A DNA stretch of 64,000 nt, taken from NCBI GenBank assembly GCA_963924555.1, contig OZ004590.1:5696001-5760000 (forward strand), read 5' to 3'. Below are positions 9,537 through 23,600 of the stretch, in pieces; the stretch's first letter is position 1, and each line of letters opens with the position of its first letter. The DNA comes from Crambe crambe. Lineage: Eukaryota; Porifera; Demospongiae; Poecilosclerida; Crambeidae. The notes under the pieces were generated by a model. That model was not told where the DNA came from and did not search any database. It saw nothing but the letters and a program-made list of their open reading frames with translations. A program made the position numbers and the translations under genes.

Positions 9537-12500
9537 TCATTTTTTGTTCTGAGTATCAAGTTCGATATAACTTGCAATCAAAAAAGTTGCTTCACAGATC
9601 TGGAAATGGGAAATGGGGAATGTGGTAACCAATCAAGTTTAACTAAAGCACGAAAAATATCAAAGTTAGGTTGATAAAAATAGGTACCAGGTACAGTAAG
9701 TATGCTCAGAGCTCTCTTTTATGGGTGCAGCTATTCTAAGGTGGGCTCTAATCATACATTACCTTGTGTTTAGGCATAGCAAACATGAGTTTCTCCACTA
9801 TATTTCCATGGCCAGTCAGCAGCTGCTGTTGTTGTTGTTGCTGCTGCTGCCATTGGGGGGTCCTCTGTCCAGTGGTCGGACTATTCTTGGAGATGACCAC
9901 CAACATGAAGTAGTGGTCGCCGTTGCCTCCGAAGGTGGAGATTTCACTGTAGCTGTAGCTGCTCAGGACTCTCATTGAGGCCCGTTCAAGGAGGGAGACG
10001 CCTTTCTCACTCACTGTCAACCAGATAGCCCGTCTGGGGTTGCAGTCTGAAGCATATTCCTGTACAGACAAAAATCGTTTATGGGTCTGGTCCAATAAGT
10101 GCATTAGCCTTGCATGTGCATGTGCACTACTTGCATGTGTAAGTAGTAGATACCAGGCTCTTATTTTCAATACAAGACCTGGGGAACGAGACTAATGGGC
10201 CTGCATGCAAAGAGTTAGGCTTGATGCTGGTGATGGGAACAAGCTAAGTGGACACCATGAAAATCTTTTTCCCCCCCATCCAGACATTGAACAAACTCAC
10301 CTCAGCTTGGAAAGCAGTGCTTCCATAGTGACTCCACTCCTGTGCTATGGCGATGTACTTCCTTGCACACTCCTCCTTGCTCTGCCCAACAAACTTCTTC
10401 CAGTTTTCCGCTAGTTTCCGCTGGAGGAAACTCATATCATGATCCAGTGCGAGGTGAGTCAGTCTCCAGGGACAAAATCGCAAAACAGCTTCCTGGGTGA
10501 TCTCTTCGGAGGTGGCCCCCTGTTCCCAGTCTCCGTGCTCCATCTGTGTCAGCATAGCAGCCATTAGTAAGGCAGTGTCTTGGGAGGTCACTGGGTACTC
10601 TCCCGTGTGAACGCTCTTGCTGATCTGATAGGCCAAGAGGATAGCTTCTTTGTCAGTCTCTGATCCAATGTGGCTTTGTACGAAAACTCTGCATGGGTGT
10701 GGGGGGAAGAGGTTACATAAAATTGTTAGCTCTAGAGGCTTTGGAAAGTATATCAATGAACATTCACACACAGTATAGTATTATTATGATACTGGAAAGC
10801 AATGTTGATTGTTATTCCTTACAGAAATGGACTGAGTTAGTCATCACTGTAAGTCTTACATAATGGCAGCAGAGAGATACTGTGACTGCATTTAGATAGT
10901 TATGCCGTGATGATGTGTGCGTAGACTAACTATTTTTAGTGAACTCCATAAATAAACCTTCTAGAGCATGATTCTATTTCAATGTATGCGATAAAGTGTG
11001 TCTGTATGCAATAAAGCTACACTGGGTATGTGTGTATATCATTGCATGCACTTGCATCTTGGATTTTGTAGGAGGAAATTTGCATGGTTAGAAGAAAAAA
11101 CGCTTGCTCTTTCTCAGAACTGGAACCAGCTCATTTGTAGTGGTACGGCCATAGCTACCATCTGGGGTCTGGGGAAAGCCCTCCAGTAAAAAATTGATTC
11201 AATTTTCAATCTGGTATGATCTAGGCAGTGCCATGTACTAACTTATAAGTCATTGTTATTATTGCATACACACACAAAACATAATTTTAAAAAAACTCTG
11301 AAAGCTGGTATGCCACACCAGCTGTAGCAGTGCCTCCAGTCATGTTTCTATAAGTACTCCCATCCCTGGAATTAATTACCATGTCTCTAATCTGATGGGG
11401 AACTATTCCTTACCTTCTCTTGTATGTGATTAGTATGCTTCTTTGGTTCTTAACAGTCTTGACTGTATCGTGGTCCATCAGGATTTGGTCATTCAACTCT
11501 TCCAGAGCAGAGGACCACGTGGACATGACATCTACCACTTTGCTATTGGGAAAGGGACAGCAACAAGTCGCGTCGTCCACCCCCGGCCAGTCACACATGA
11601 TGGCAAAACCAGTTTGGTTGGTGTCGGGCAGGCCTATCTGCTTATTGATAGTGGAGGCTAAATTTCTGATGAAAGTGAAAGGAGTAAACTCCACATCCTA
11701 TCAGGGATAATTGAAGTATTATTGAATTGGTAGTAACCATGGTGCCCACCAGAATTAGCCGTCAGGATTTGGGGGGGGGGCCTTGCCCCCACTTAAAACC
11801 CCGATTTTTCATGTATCAACAAAATTAAAGAAAGGAGTCATTTCATGGAGACCATCCTCTCTTGCTTTGGCATAGAGAGAAGTGTCTGTATACAGCCACA
11901 TACTATATTGAAGACACTTACAATGTTTGTTCCATCACTCAGATACACAGGAACTACCAGAGTGAAGTCCAACTTGGTTTGCGACTCGGCAAACTTGCTG
12001 AGGATGTAGACGAGTTCGATACTGGAAGGTTTGCACTGCCGCTGACCCTGTTCCTGTGAGGTGGCGATAGCTTGCTGACAGAACCTTGCGAACCCTGCAA
12101 GGATGGGGCTGGAGGAATTCAAATGTCGATTGATAAACTTTGACAGGTACCACAAAAATTTTGGCTTGATCGGAAGGAAAGAGGTTATCATGAGGGAGAG
12201 AAGAAGCCAGCCCTGTGCAAGAAGGAGAACAAAAGTCTATTAGATGTGCTTCAAATCACCATTACATATATTATATATTGGGATTAAAAGTGCCTGCCCC
12301 TAATAATTATAGCAATATGAATCAGCATTTCCTCTCCTTGACAACCAATGTATGACGGCTATCAGTTGGTGAATTCAAAACCAACAGAGGGCAGGTGGTC
12401 AGTAATAATAATCTCTTGTCAGTTTACTATAAAATTTCAGGCACCTGGGCATGAAGCAATCTCCACCACTGGCTATATTACTGTCGATCATGTGATGATT

Positions 12501-15500
12501 ATGTGATCTGCTCATATAATATCATGTGATCTGCTGGCACCTGGTAATTATATGACTTGCTTTTTATGATCACATGATCTGTTGGTCTGATCATGTGATC
12601 TGCTGATATAATCATGTGATGCATATTGCACTACTCTAGCTCACCTGGATGACCTGATTGGTGAGAGCTGCGTGACCTGAGATCTGTCTGATGACCTGAC
12701 AATACAACTCGTCCTGAAGGGGTAAGTGCTTGAGGCAAGTCCCGATGATGTGCTGGGCGGAGCAGATGTGGTAGCTGAGGTCATTTAGGGTCAATGTTGT
12801 GGTGAGGAACAACTGAACACTCTGGAAGAGTCGTTTGGCTCTGTCGTTGAGGGAGGAGGAGGGAAGGGATGTGAGGGCGTGTTGGAGGGGACCTGTGGTG
12901 TGGTTGAGAATTGGGTGTTTCCATCGGTGGTCCTCTGTTGAGGGGTTGCCCTTCTCTTCCTGCATAATCTCAGAGATGAGTTTCTCCATTTTTGTGAGCA
13001 TAAGGTCCTGTCCGCCAGACTGGGTGGCACTGAGATGATAGTACCAAGATTCCTGCACCATCAGGGGGATAAGCAACAACATGCTCATTGAAAGTTAATA
13101 CTGCACGTGTACAGCATTATACAAAGAATTGTGGGCTCGTGGGCAAGCGTGAAACTTCCTTGCTTGATCTAACCTGGTGGCAAGTGGTAAAAGTAGAGGC
13201 TGAGCCTACCTTGTCTTCTTGCGTTTCCGGGTGTATTTCGGTCATTCCAGTGGAGTCTTGAATGGTGAAGAGAACGGACTTGAGGTTGGAGTGAGAACTG
13301 CTGCTATCCAGGAGGATGCTGTCCCTTTTCTTCCTCACCACACTCTGTGCCACGCTGATCCGACGAATAGGCTGCAAGCAAAGTTAGAGATTGTAAAGCT
13401 AACCAATGCTCGGTTGGTTACAAGTTGGAGATTGTAGCTAAAGCTAATCAATGCTTGGTTGGTTACAAGTGTTCTTTCTTCATGTGGCAGGCAGCTCTCT
13501 TGTGGTCACATGACTCCTCTTATGGTCATATGACTCCTCTCTTGTGGTCACATGACTCCTTAATAAATACTTCTACCGTATGGTCGGATATTTCGCTATT
13601 GCCAGATTTAAAATTGCATGAAAACTTATTGGTAGTTGATACCCCTACATCGCAACCACAGCAACGAACGAATGAACAAACAAACAAACAAACAAATAAA
13701 CAAACAAACCTCTGATTTAGGATCCACACACATATCCAAGTTGTCCTCGTTGAGAGCACACCACACCCTTTGACACTGGCCATTTTGATTCTATTAAGCA
13801 TTGGGAGTGTATCTTCTGAATGGTGGATATTGCAACAGACAGACATACGTACCACATGTGCCCATCCAGAGACACTGGCTCCTTTTTTTTTCAGAGGGCT
13901 CCTCGTTCTCTCTTGACACTTGTGCATCTGCATAGCAGCTTCAATTGCTAAGAATAACCACAATGAGACATAATCATTAGCAGTATCAGAGAGTGCGGTA
14001 GAGACTCTCTATGTAGGGTTAGTCTGGAATGGGCGTGGCTTCTCTCATTAGAACAATAGAAACTAGACTCTCTGTATCTCTTCTATACATACAATAGCCA
14101 CTGCACCACTGCAAACAGGGCATGGGGTGATTTCACAAAGTGCGTATTAATGATATAAATAATGTACTCTTCATGAAATGAAACAATTCCTGTCAGCTTC
14201 AATTGCATAATTGTGAGGGTGACTACCATAGAGGATTTTTTTTTTTTGACTTTACGGTTTTGAAAAATCTACTGCCACACTGATCAAAAATCACCTGCAC
14301 AATTCCTACCTTTTAGCCACTCATTGCATTCCTGTTCTGACTTGCAGACCAGGTGGTAAGTCTTCTTTGACGTCGCCAAGCAGAAAGTATCTGGTGAGGA
14401 GGTTTTGGTGAGTTTGCACCAACTGTCCAAATTGATGATCCCCTTGAGTGTTTTCCTGTTGGGTTTGTAGTACTTCAGCTCCGAGCCCTTCAGCACAAAC
14501 CATCGTCGGTTCCAATTCTTCAACTTCAGATCCATTTTCCTCAAGAAACCAGACTTTTCAAGGCTCTGTATACAAAAGAATATTAAATTGACAGTTCTAA
14601 TAGGCAGTAGTGAAGGAGCAGTCTAGGGGATCAAGTGAATGCAGAGACATTAGTGTGAAAATTTCGTGGGGTATAATATTTTACAATATATCCCACCTAA
14701 TACATTTACTCCCATAGAGAAAAGTGCTCTTACTGTCATAAATTCCCTCCCTTAGGGTAAAGTGCGTTTATGACTCATAAACGCACTGTTCCCCAGGCTA
14801 TGAATAACAACAGTTTTAGGTTTTCTGAAGCTGATTTTCGGAAGATGATAATAATGAAGATAACCTGAGATAATGATCAGATAACATTGCCATTAACTAG
14901 TTATTACTAACTAAAGAGTCTATTTCTGTCTCTGTATTATGTTGGTAGTTTATAGCTGACTGACTGTTGGAAGAAGATGAATTGATTATGAAGATAAATG
15001 ACATTGTCATTAACTATTACTAAAGAATCTATTTCTGTCTCTGGGTGATTGTTGGAAAATGAAGAAGTCATCTGGTACTGGGTCACAAGGAAACTTCATA
15101 GCTATTTCCCACTGGAAGAAATTATTGTCTAAGGCACATTTGGTATTTGTTCAGTATTTTTTGGCGTCATACCTTCCGCTAGCTTAGCTAGTTCGCAAAA
15201 ATAAAACGTGGGTGGAGGAACTCGTTAATAGCTGGGTGTGGTGGGCATGGGAGGAGTTCGAGTTGAGCCTCGTAGTCGTCGTAGTCTTCGCAAATGGGCT
15301 TGAGAGCACGAGGTTCTATAGAGTTGGCGTCTGAATAACCGCACATCCCAGGACAGGGAGAAGCCATGGCAGGAGTTTTCGTTTTGTTTCGTAACTAAGG
15401 GGTAGCTAGCTAACTAAAACTACAGACCGACCAATGAAATCGTGCGCCCTGGGGATATATAACAGTTAGAACACGGTAGTCCTGGTGATTATGGCCAAAT

Positions 15501-18500
15501 AAACACCAGACTACCGTGTTCTAACTATTACATAATTGAAGTATGAATTGAACCAAATCCACGAAAATTTATTTAACCCCAACCCATTATACGATATTTC
15601 GTACATGGAAGACCTTTCTTACTTCTTTGATTATAGGTAGCGTGTTGCTGCGAGGTGGCAAAGTGGTGGGACTGATGTCTTGTGCTTCCATGAACGACTC
15701 CAGGAGAGGATCACTTCCCGAACCACTTCCCTGCTCAGAGAGTATGCTCGGAGAGACTCTTGGGATTTCTGCAGAAAGGGTCTGTCTTCTTGGAGGGAGA
15801 GGCATGGTGGTGCTGCTGCTGCTACAGTTTGGTACTGGACTGGAACTGTCTGAGATTGATTGGGATCCAGCGTTGTTTTCTGGAATCAGGAATCGGGATC
15901 CTGAGTTTGTTGTGGAGATGAACCTTCCTAAGGAGTAGAGGTGGTCGTTGGGTTCATGCTCGGAGAGAACATGTTCATCTTGTGACTGGTTGGGACTCTC
16001 GTTGGAGAGCGGAATAAGCTGCATACGACGACCATCCTAGACCAATTACATAAAATAAAATAAAAAGAAAAAAAGAGACATCAAGACAGTATAATAATAT
16101 TGATCAGTTGGCTAGCCTGGATCAGTGGTGGTTATACGTCAAATACCTAGATGTCTTACATAACATTTTAAGTCTCACTTACATTCTTGATGGTTGTATA
16201 CAAGGGTAGCGGTCCAATCTGCATGAATAAAATTAATGAATACTAAAAGCGGCACCACACAGTGTAATATTACTTGCTTACTCCAGGTATGTTCAAGTTT
16301 TTATTCCTGGTCAAGCTTTGTTTGGGGTCTACAGAGCCCTTCTTTGTGGGGCGGGGTGGAAGAGTGGGTGGACTTTGCATTTGTCTTGCTGGAATGTCCT
16401 TTAGTGCTGCATAAAGACTTTCGTGGTTGGATTGGGGTATCCTCTTCACATTAACGTTCGACCGAGCAGTTGCAGATGAAATGTACCGAGATCGCTCATC
16501 AGAGCCGAGGGGAACAGACGCTGAGGGGTGGACTGAGGTGTGTCCAACAGACCTGTGAGGAAGAAATTGAAGTCCCCTATTTGTACCAAGAGCAGGTAGG
16601 TCCGAAAGAAAGTCAGTGGTTTTGTAATCGCTAATTTCAGCGTAGATTTCCTCAGTGTTTTCCCCAGCAACTACTACAGTTTTCTCCAGATCTAGCTTAG
16701 TGGACTCTAACGCTTGAAGTAACGAATCACTCACGGTATCATAACTATTCTCTCCTTTCCTCTTCTGACCTTCAACGAAATCATCCTCAAAATCACCCCA
16801 GCCTGAACTTGCATCTGTGGAATATCCTGAATAGCAGCTGCTGTCAGCTGCTTCGATATTACGTTTCCAACGCTCCACGTTACCCAAAACGTTGAGAGAG
16901 GGATTTTTGCTCTTCGGCGTGTGCATAATAGAGGTAGGGAGACTTGAAGCTACTGCACATGGTTCAACGTGCACGTCAGGTTTGTTTTCATGTGTGTTTG
17001 ATTTACTTGTTATTGATTGGACACTGGAAAGAGTGAGGTAAGTACTGCTCAGCACCGTTCCAAGTCTTCTCTGATTACGATCCTGAACCTGCTTTTCCTC
17101 GATATTCTCACAATAACCCTCCAATTCTTTTGGATCTAGATACGTGCACCCGTAGGGATCCTCCTCCTCCTCCTCTTCGCCAATCACTTCCTCAGATGGA
17201 GTCGTGACTTGATTCAGAAGAGGAAGACTTCCAGATAAAGTGTTCCCATCATCCAGACCTAGCCTCTTCCACAGAATGTGCTCGAAAGGCTTGGAATAGT
17301 CCTTACTTCCACCTGTGTTATCATCAGAGTCGCAGCAAACGCCAGCCAATGTGTAGCCTGATACCTGTGCTTGGATGTCTGGAGATCTTGATCCACTTTG
17401 GTTTGGTGATGTGACTGACATGTTTGTCTTATCATCCAGTGATCTTGATCTGACTTTGAACTTTCGATCTTCATTCTTATTTCTTGGTGTCTGGTACAGA
17501 GTCGAGAGCGGAACGGAACTTGTGGATTTGTGGTGGTACCAAACTGGACGTTTGGTGAGAATTGGTGAGGATTTTTTGATGGTGCTATTTTTATCAGGAG
17601 ACATGGCACTCCTGTCCTTCTGCCTCAGGAGTATCGGATCGTGAATGGCAGGTTCAGATATGTACCGAGATCGTCTCATTGGTGGGATGAACTGCACAAA
17701 ATCATCGGATGAATCCGTATCATAATCAACTCCACCTGCCATAGAATACTGTCCCAGTTCCTTGGAAGAACTTGACCTCGTGCGCTGTTTAGTGCCACTA
17801 TGACCCTGTTTGCGTGGAGATTGCGGCTGCTTCGGTGTCGTCCCGTTACCAGTAGAGTCACACTTGGGGTTCATCAATATCCCTGAGAGACTGATAAAGT
17901 GATCGGAAGAAGAATCTGACAATTTGTAAAGATGGGATAGAATAGTATTATTTGGAGGGTACGTGTGAGGCTCTTCTGTAGGATTCGAAATGGACGTTTG
18001 AGATTCAGACATTTGACCGTCCATCGATAGAATGGAGGGCTTTTCATCAGATCTTTGAACATTCATGTCTATGTATGACGTTTGGGATTCAGATCTCTGG
18101 TTTGTATACGATAAAATGGAAGTCTGAGATCCTTCCTTATTTGCCATGGATTTCTGTCGAGGTGGAATGGGAGGTGGTGTTTGCTGTTCATCTTCATCTC
18201 TGTCTAGAAGTTCGTCGTCTGTTGGAGCATTCATTCCCTGCTCACTGAGCATGTTCATTAGGGACTGGAGGCAGGACTTGCGAGTGAGAGGAGAAAGGAG
18301 TGCAAGTTTCTCTGTTTCTGTGTTTCCGAAAACAGGAATGGGAAGTGCGGATGGGTTGCAGTTGGAGTAGATTTGGGTGGATGATGATGCTTGATGATTC
18401 AAGGTGGAATTTATGACATCCACTGCCAATAGGAAGTCACTCTTTGAGATCACTACATAAAACAGATATGGTTTACATTTATGAAAATTGATTAGAAATG

Positions 18501-20466
18501 ATGGAAAACCTATTTGCACTTGTCTTACTTGTGCATGGTGCAGTGGTGAGGGGGCGGGGCTATGGTAAAGTTAAGAGCATGGAATTTTAAGTTTCTTACA
18601 CAAGCAGCAGCAAAGGAGAATGAGGAGCAGTAATGTATTAGCACTGGTTATGAAAACCATGCCCATTAATTATGACGATTGTGTAGCGGAAATATCCAAA
18701 TGAATATCCTGACTCCCAGATTTCTGGCATGCACATTCGCAAACAGTGGATAGCTGCCAGGCTTTCTTTTTTCCCCCACCTCCCCAAAAGGGAAATAGGA
18801 GGCTGGACACAATACAATAGTGCTGCTCACCATTGGTTCTATATTCCAGGATGCATCTCCTCAATGAGTCAAGAGCAAGCTGCAAATCTCCTTCATTTCT
18901 CTTCATCTGAAAAAAAAAAAGAGAGTGAAGTTTAACAAAGTTGCACAGTGTTGTTGCAAGCCTCAATACTTAAAATAGCTGTGACATTATTCATGACATG
19001 TGCTATATGGATGACTACCCTATATAGAAATCCCTTTCACCTTGTCCACTTCCTTTGTCATTGCTGACCTGATCCTACTCAACTTTCTGTGGAACCTTGT
19101 CATGTTTTTCTCGCCAGTTGAGTTGATCTCCCTAAGAGAGTCGAGCTGTTTCTTGAGAGTTTCTATGGTCTCTTTGTACTCCGCAATACGAGCATGTAGA
19201 CCATTTGCTTCCAAATTGAGGTGAGTAGCCTGAAAAAAAGGAAAAAAAAAGAAAGGAAGTACAGGGTTTTGCAATATCTTTGCAACAAGACAAAAGAGCT
19301 CAGAGTGTGTTCCTTATAAGGAAACATGGCTAGTTCTTCTGCAAAACTCTGTAATGTAATTATTATTACGGTTCTACTCTAGTAGTCAATGATCCAGCAT
19401 CTGATTACACATTCCATACATGCATACATGCACTGTTAATATATTATACACAGCTATCAAAACACACACAAGGTTCCAAATAATTATGATGTCTTCACTT
19501 GTGGTCCAGCATTTCTCTTTCTAAGCATTTTGATGTTACATACTATACGCAATGGTATAATACAAACAAAAACATACCCACATGCTTGCTTATCAAACTC
19601 ATTTCAATTTGAATTCTTGGTAATGCTTATGTACACAACTAGCTCTACCACCTGTCTACACTTCCCTTTTCATGAACAAGCAAATACCTGCATTGGCATT
19701 CATTGCACCTTACATGCAGCTAATTGGCACTATTTCTGAAATAGTATTATGTTGACACTGTCTGTGAGTAGATTGTTATGTTTCTAATGGTAACTGCAGG
19801 CAATTATAGTAGCTATTCAATCAATAGGAATAAGATGCTTTAGTACAAGACACAGTTATTAATTAAGAGGACCATAAAATTTGATACTCTTGATGATAAT
19901 CTTTCTCTGATTAGTACTGTACAGCAGGCTGTTTGTGTCAAGTGGTCAACACTGAAACTGTTAGGAGAAAGCACTAAAAAGCTAATGATTCTGAATCAAA
20001 ACAAGTCTGTAGTTAGTTAATAGCTCTCTAGTAATTAATGGCTGCATGGTATGGTATTCCGAAGCCACTTATGTCAGACTGACCTCCATTTCAGCAGATA
20101 CTGCTCTCAATTCAAGTTCCTCTTGTTTCTGCCTGTAGTCTTCAAGCTGCAAAGGATACTTTACGTAAATGTAACCCTGCACTCTGATATTGTTTAGATA
20201 ATAATGACTATTGATTGACTTGGGTATTTCCAATACACTGGCCTAGAGAGCCGGCACTGCTTACTATTTATATAGCTAGACTAGTCATGTATGTTCTATA
20301 TGCCACCAGAGCAGCTAGTACTGTTTACGCTAGCTTAGCTACAGACAGGTAGGTAAATCAAGCCCACTTTTATCCAAGAAAGATTTCTTGCTGGATTCTG
20401 AAAGTATTCCTTTCCTTGATAATCGCGGGCGCATTGTTTTCTTTCGTCCAAACGGCAGCTCTCCAT
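9537..20466 (-). CDS. PLEKHH: PLEKHH-type protein: coiled coil, two PH, MyTH4 and FERM domains
   Basis: Cortical cytoskeleton/membrane adaptor of the PLEKHH1/2 family; about 1,790 residues if complete. Exons 5' to 3', all in phase: 20466-20368 (tentative), 20146-20084, 19229-19041, 18906-18831, 18452-16282, 16218-16183, 16036-15623, 14565-14310, 13947-13853, 13790-13710, 13371-13210, 13052-12645, 12212-11922, 11697-11414, 10688-10301, 10059-9763, 9599-9537. Order seen: N-terminal coiled coil (about 35-175), a long disordered Ser/Pro-rich region with PPPIPPR and TLPPRP motifs, PH1 (LKNWNRRWFVLKGSELKYYK), a second, split PH, MyTH4 (GWLLLSLMITSFLPIKPKF), and FERM ending ATFLIASYIE. A Gln run lies in the FERM F3 lobe. 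Last exon found by phase plus the F3 helix. First exon is the weakest call. Divergent from RAD51B. Confidence 0.88.
12485..12625. repeat. Degenerate 'atcatgtgatctgct' repeats in a PLEKHH intron
   Basis: About six imperfect copies with CATGTG/CACATG cores in the intron between exons 12645-13052 and 11922-12212. A similar 'gtcacatgactcctct' triplet repeat lies at 13502-13560. Confidence 0.55.
13676..13709. repeat. (CAAA)n microsatellite abutting a PLEKHH donor
   Basis: About eight CAAA units; on the minus strand the repeat itself supplies the splice donor (GAG|GTTTGT) of the exon 13710-13790. Confidence 0.8.
15465..15525. repeat. Short inverted repeat (hairpin) in a PLEKHH intron
   Basis: Left arm 15465-15487 and right arm 15504-15525 are reverse complements except for one extra C; the loop is about 16 bases. 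The arms begin gttagaacacggtagtc. Confidence 0.8.
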
Positions 20467-20608
20467 TTCCGCGAGCGAGCACTAGCAACAGAGCTTTAGT
20501 AGTAAGTTAGCTACAATTTTATCACAAACTTGATTGCGAAGTTCTTCCGTACGCGCGCGCATGTGTAGTAATACACGGGAAATCCCCATTCTCTACCACA
20601 TGCTCATA
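20467..20608. promoter_or_regulatory. Divergent PLEKHH/RAD51B promoter region
   Basis: About 142 bp between the tentative PLEKHH ATG and the RAD51B ATG, locally CpG-richer than its surroundings (gcgagcgagc, acgcgcgcgc). No clear TATA box. Confidence 0.45.
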
Positions 20609-23600
20609 ATGGCCCACAAGAAATTGAGCAGGATAAAATCCCTCTCAACTGACCTTGCTGCCAAACTGAGGCTTAAGAATATCTACACTTGCAAGGTTGA
20701 CTGCGTATTCAGATAGTGAGTGGGTAATTCAGTGATGTCACATCTTTTTTTTTCTCCCTTAGGACTTAATATGTCAAAATCCATTGGAGTTGATGGATAT
20801 TCTTGATATCACCTATCCTCAAGTCCTAGCTATTTTGTCAACTGTGTCTGAAGCCTGTGCTCCATCAAAAAAGAATGTGAGTTCAGGCACCAATCCATCA
20901 CAGCTGTCTTCGCATCATGGGTAGGTGAAATTTTGAGGTGTTAATTATTTTTTGGGAAAATTCCATTCCAAGAAGCAAGCTTGCCGATAACACATTGTCA
21001 TTTATTTCTCACCTCTTCCCGCCCTCGGGCAGGTTCCCTGTTTATGAAACCAGCAGGTACCAGTTACCGACTTGGGGGTTTAGCTAGTACACTGCAGCTC
21101 TTAAACACACCATTTTGCTATTAATAACGGATTCTTGTTTTCACCTGCTCAGGTGCTTGACTTGTTCCAGGAAACTGCATGTGATGACAAGAAAATGCTT
21201 TCAACTTCCATATCACACCTGGACCTTCAGCTGAAGGGAGGCCTCCCTGCTTCTACCCTCACTGAAGTAATTGTATACTTGTAAAACATGGCTAAATCTT
21301 CATGGATTATGATTTATTAAAGACACCTTTTTTTTTCTTTTTTCAAAAGGACAACACATACTAAATAGAAAAATGGTATTACATTTCAGAGAGAAAAAAA
21401 ATGGTGTCCTACTAACCTCACTGAACTAACCCCACTGTTTTCTTAGCAATGGCTGAGAACTAGAAGATGGCATATAATTTTTGGCTCGTAGTAAGTATTA
21501 AATATGGAAGAATGCTTGTAAGAGCAAAAATATAATGCACTTAATATGTAGTATGTAATTTTTTCACTGATCGTGCAGCTGTTAGGTTCTATTTAACCAC
21601 TCAGACATGGGTTCTAAAATAAGCCATTTCACAAGAACGCCATTTTCCCCTATAAATGCCTCTATTACTAGTAATGAGTTTTGGTTTCAACTGAACCATG
21701 CCAACTGCAGGTTATTTTAAGCACCTTACAAACTTGATCTGTAAACCCAAACAGGTGTGGATAGCCACAGCTCGCCGATGATATAGGTCCAATCCCTGTA
21801 AGTGAGTATCTGAGGTGTTGAAACAAGCTAGATTATCTTTTTGGATTCCATCTCAGGCAGAATCACTTTCCCAGTTAATATCTGCAGCATAGTCTGGCTC
21901 AAATTTACTAGCATGAATGTACAGTGTGGCCAGTTTATTTTTGATTCTGACTTCCATTTTCTATTCCATTCCAGATATCAGGGCCACCAGGATGTGGGAA
22001 GACTCAGTTTTGCATCATGCTTAGTGTCCTCTCTGCCCTACCTGTCACTGCAGGTGGGCGTGGCTCTCCGGTGGTCTACATTGATACTGAAGGTGCTTTC
22101 TCAGCAGAAAGGTAAAGTATAGCATAGACTGTCCGATAACTTAGCAGTATGTTGTTTTTTTTGTTTTGTTTTTTCTAAGTGTGTTATACTGTCATGTGAA
22201 GGTGCAAAGTTTAGCATAATACTTTCGTGTATAAAGAAAACTTTCCATGCACTATAGACACTAGGCCCATGCCTTCACCATTCAAGAGATCGGGGAACAA
22301 TGAACATTGGACACAGGATATGTCAACTATTTCAACCCAAACCTTAAAGGATGTTGTAGTCCTTCCAAGAGCATGGAGCAATACTCTTGTTCATTTAATT
22401 AGAAGTGAAGAGTTGAGTCCTTTTTTTAAGCTGTGATATGACCCTATTGGGACTTAGACCAAGATGAAGCCATAAAGGAGCTCTGGTTTGTATCTAGTCT
22501 CAATAAGCACTTTAATCTCCGTAGCTTGAGTTGGTAGTAAATGGAGATGATGAAAAAAGGAGTAAATGAAGAAAGCTTAAAAAGGATTGACTGACCACTC
22601 TAAACCCTGTAGCTCTAGCTTGGTAATAAGGAGATGATGAAAACCTCAAAAGGTGTTTACAACAGCGTCCTTTTGATTACATCTAATGAGGATATAAAAT
22701 GTGTGGTGAAACCTGTCAAGTGTATGATTTTGTAGTGCATGTGTCCGTTTTGCCAGACACATTATGAAAGGTTAGAATTGAAAGAAATCTCCCATCTTCC
22801 TGAAGGTTGCTATAATGTTTGACTAGACAGTCTGTCCTGGCATATTCCCTTCCTCATCTTGCACACAATAACATACTGAAAGGTGATACTTATTAGAGAC
22901 TTTACCAAATGCTATTGACCAAACAGATTATTAATGACTATACAGACTTATTGAGATGGCCAGCTGTCGTCTTCAGTCATTCTTGGGTCCTCAGATGAGC
23001 AATCCTGACTCTCGAAATGATACCATTGAGAACTGGCTTGACCAGCTGGCCAGAAATGTGCTTATCTTCAAGCGAATGACTTGCAGAGATCTCCTGGAGT
23101 GCTTGGAGAAACTTGAATTGGTGATTACCAGTAGCAGTGCAGGTCTAGTAGTGGTTGACTCCATCGCTTCCCTGGTGAGGAAGGAGTTTGATGCCTCTTC
23201 TAAGAGAGGGGTGATTGAGAGAACGTCGCTACTCCTACAACAAGCCACTAGGCTCAAGTTAGCCCATTAATTGTGTGTGTGACTTCAAAAGGAAGCCACA
23301 TATAATTAATTTTATCCCATTTTCAAAAAAAGTTTAGCTTCCCCTTCTCCCAAGTTTAACTCACTTTCGTCACTCTTATGGATAACCGTCCAGAATCTAT
23401 TAATTATACGCCATAAAAGTGCATGTCCCATACCAGTTGTGTAAATCATAAAACAAATGTACTGGTGCATGTTATCATAAGCAATGGAAGTGCACTGATA
23501 GAAACTTCACTTTGTTCTTAGATATTTGGCAGAATCTTTTGGTATACAAGTGAGTACATTTTTTAAATTTTTAATTTGGACCTTGGTATGCGTGTAATCT

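Noticed and set aside
9258-9540. Tyr/Val/Cys/Met-rich minus-strand frames
   Set aside because: Translation of the (CATA)n microsatellite.
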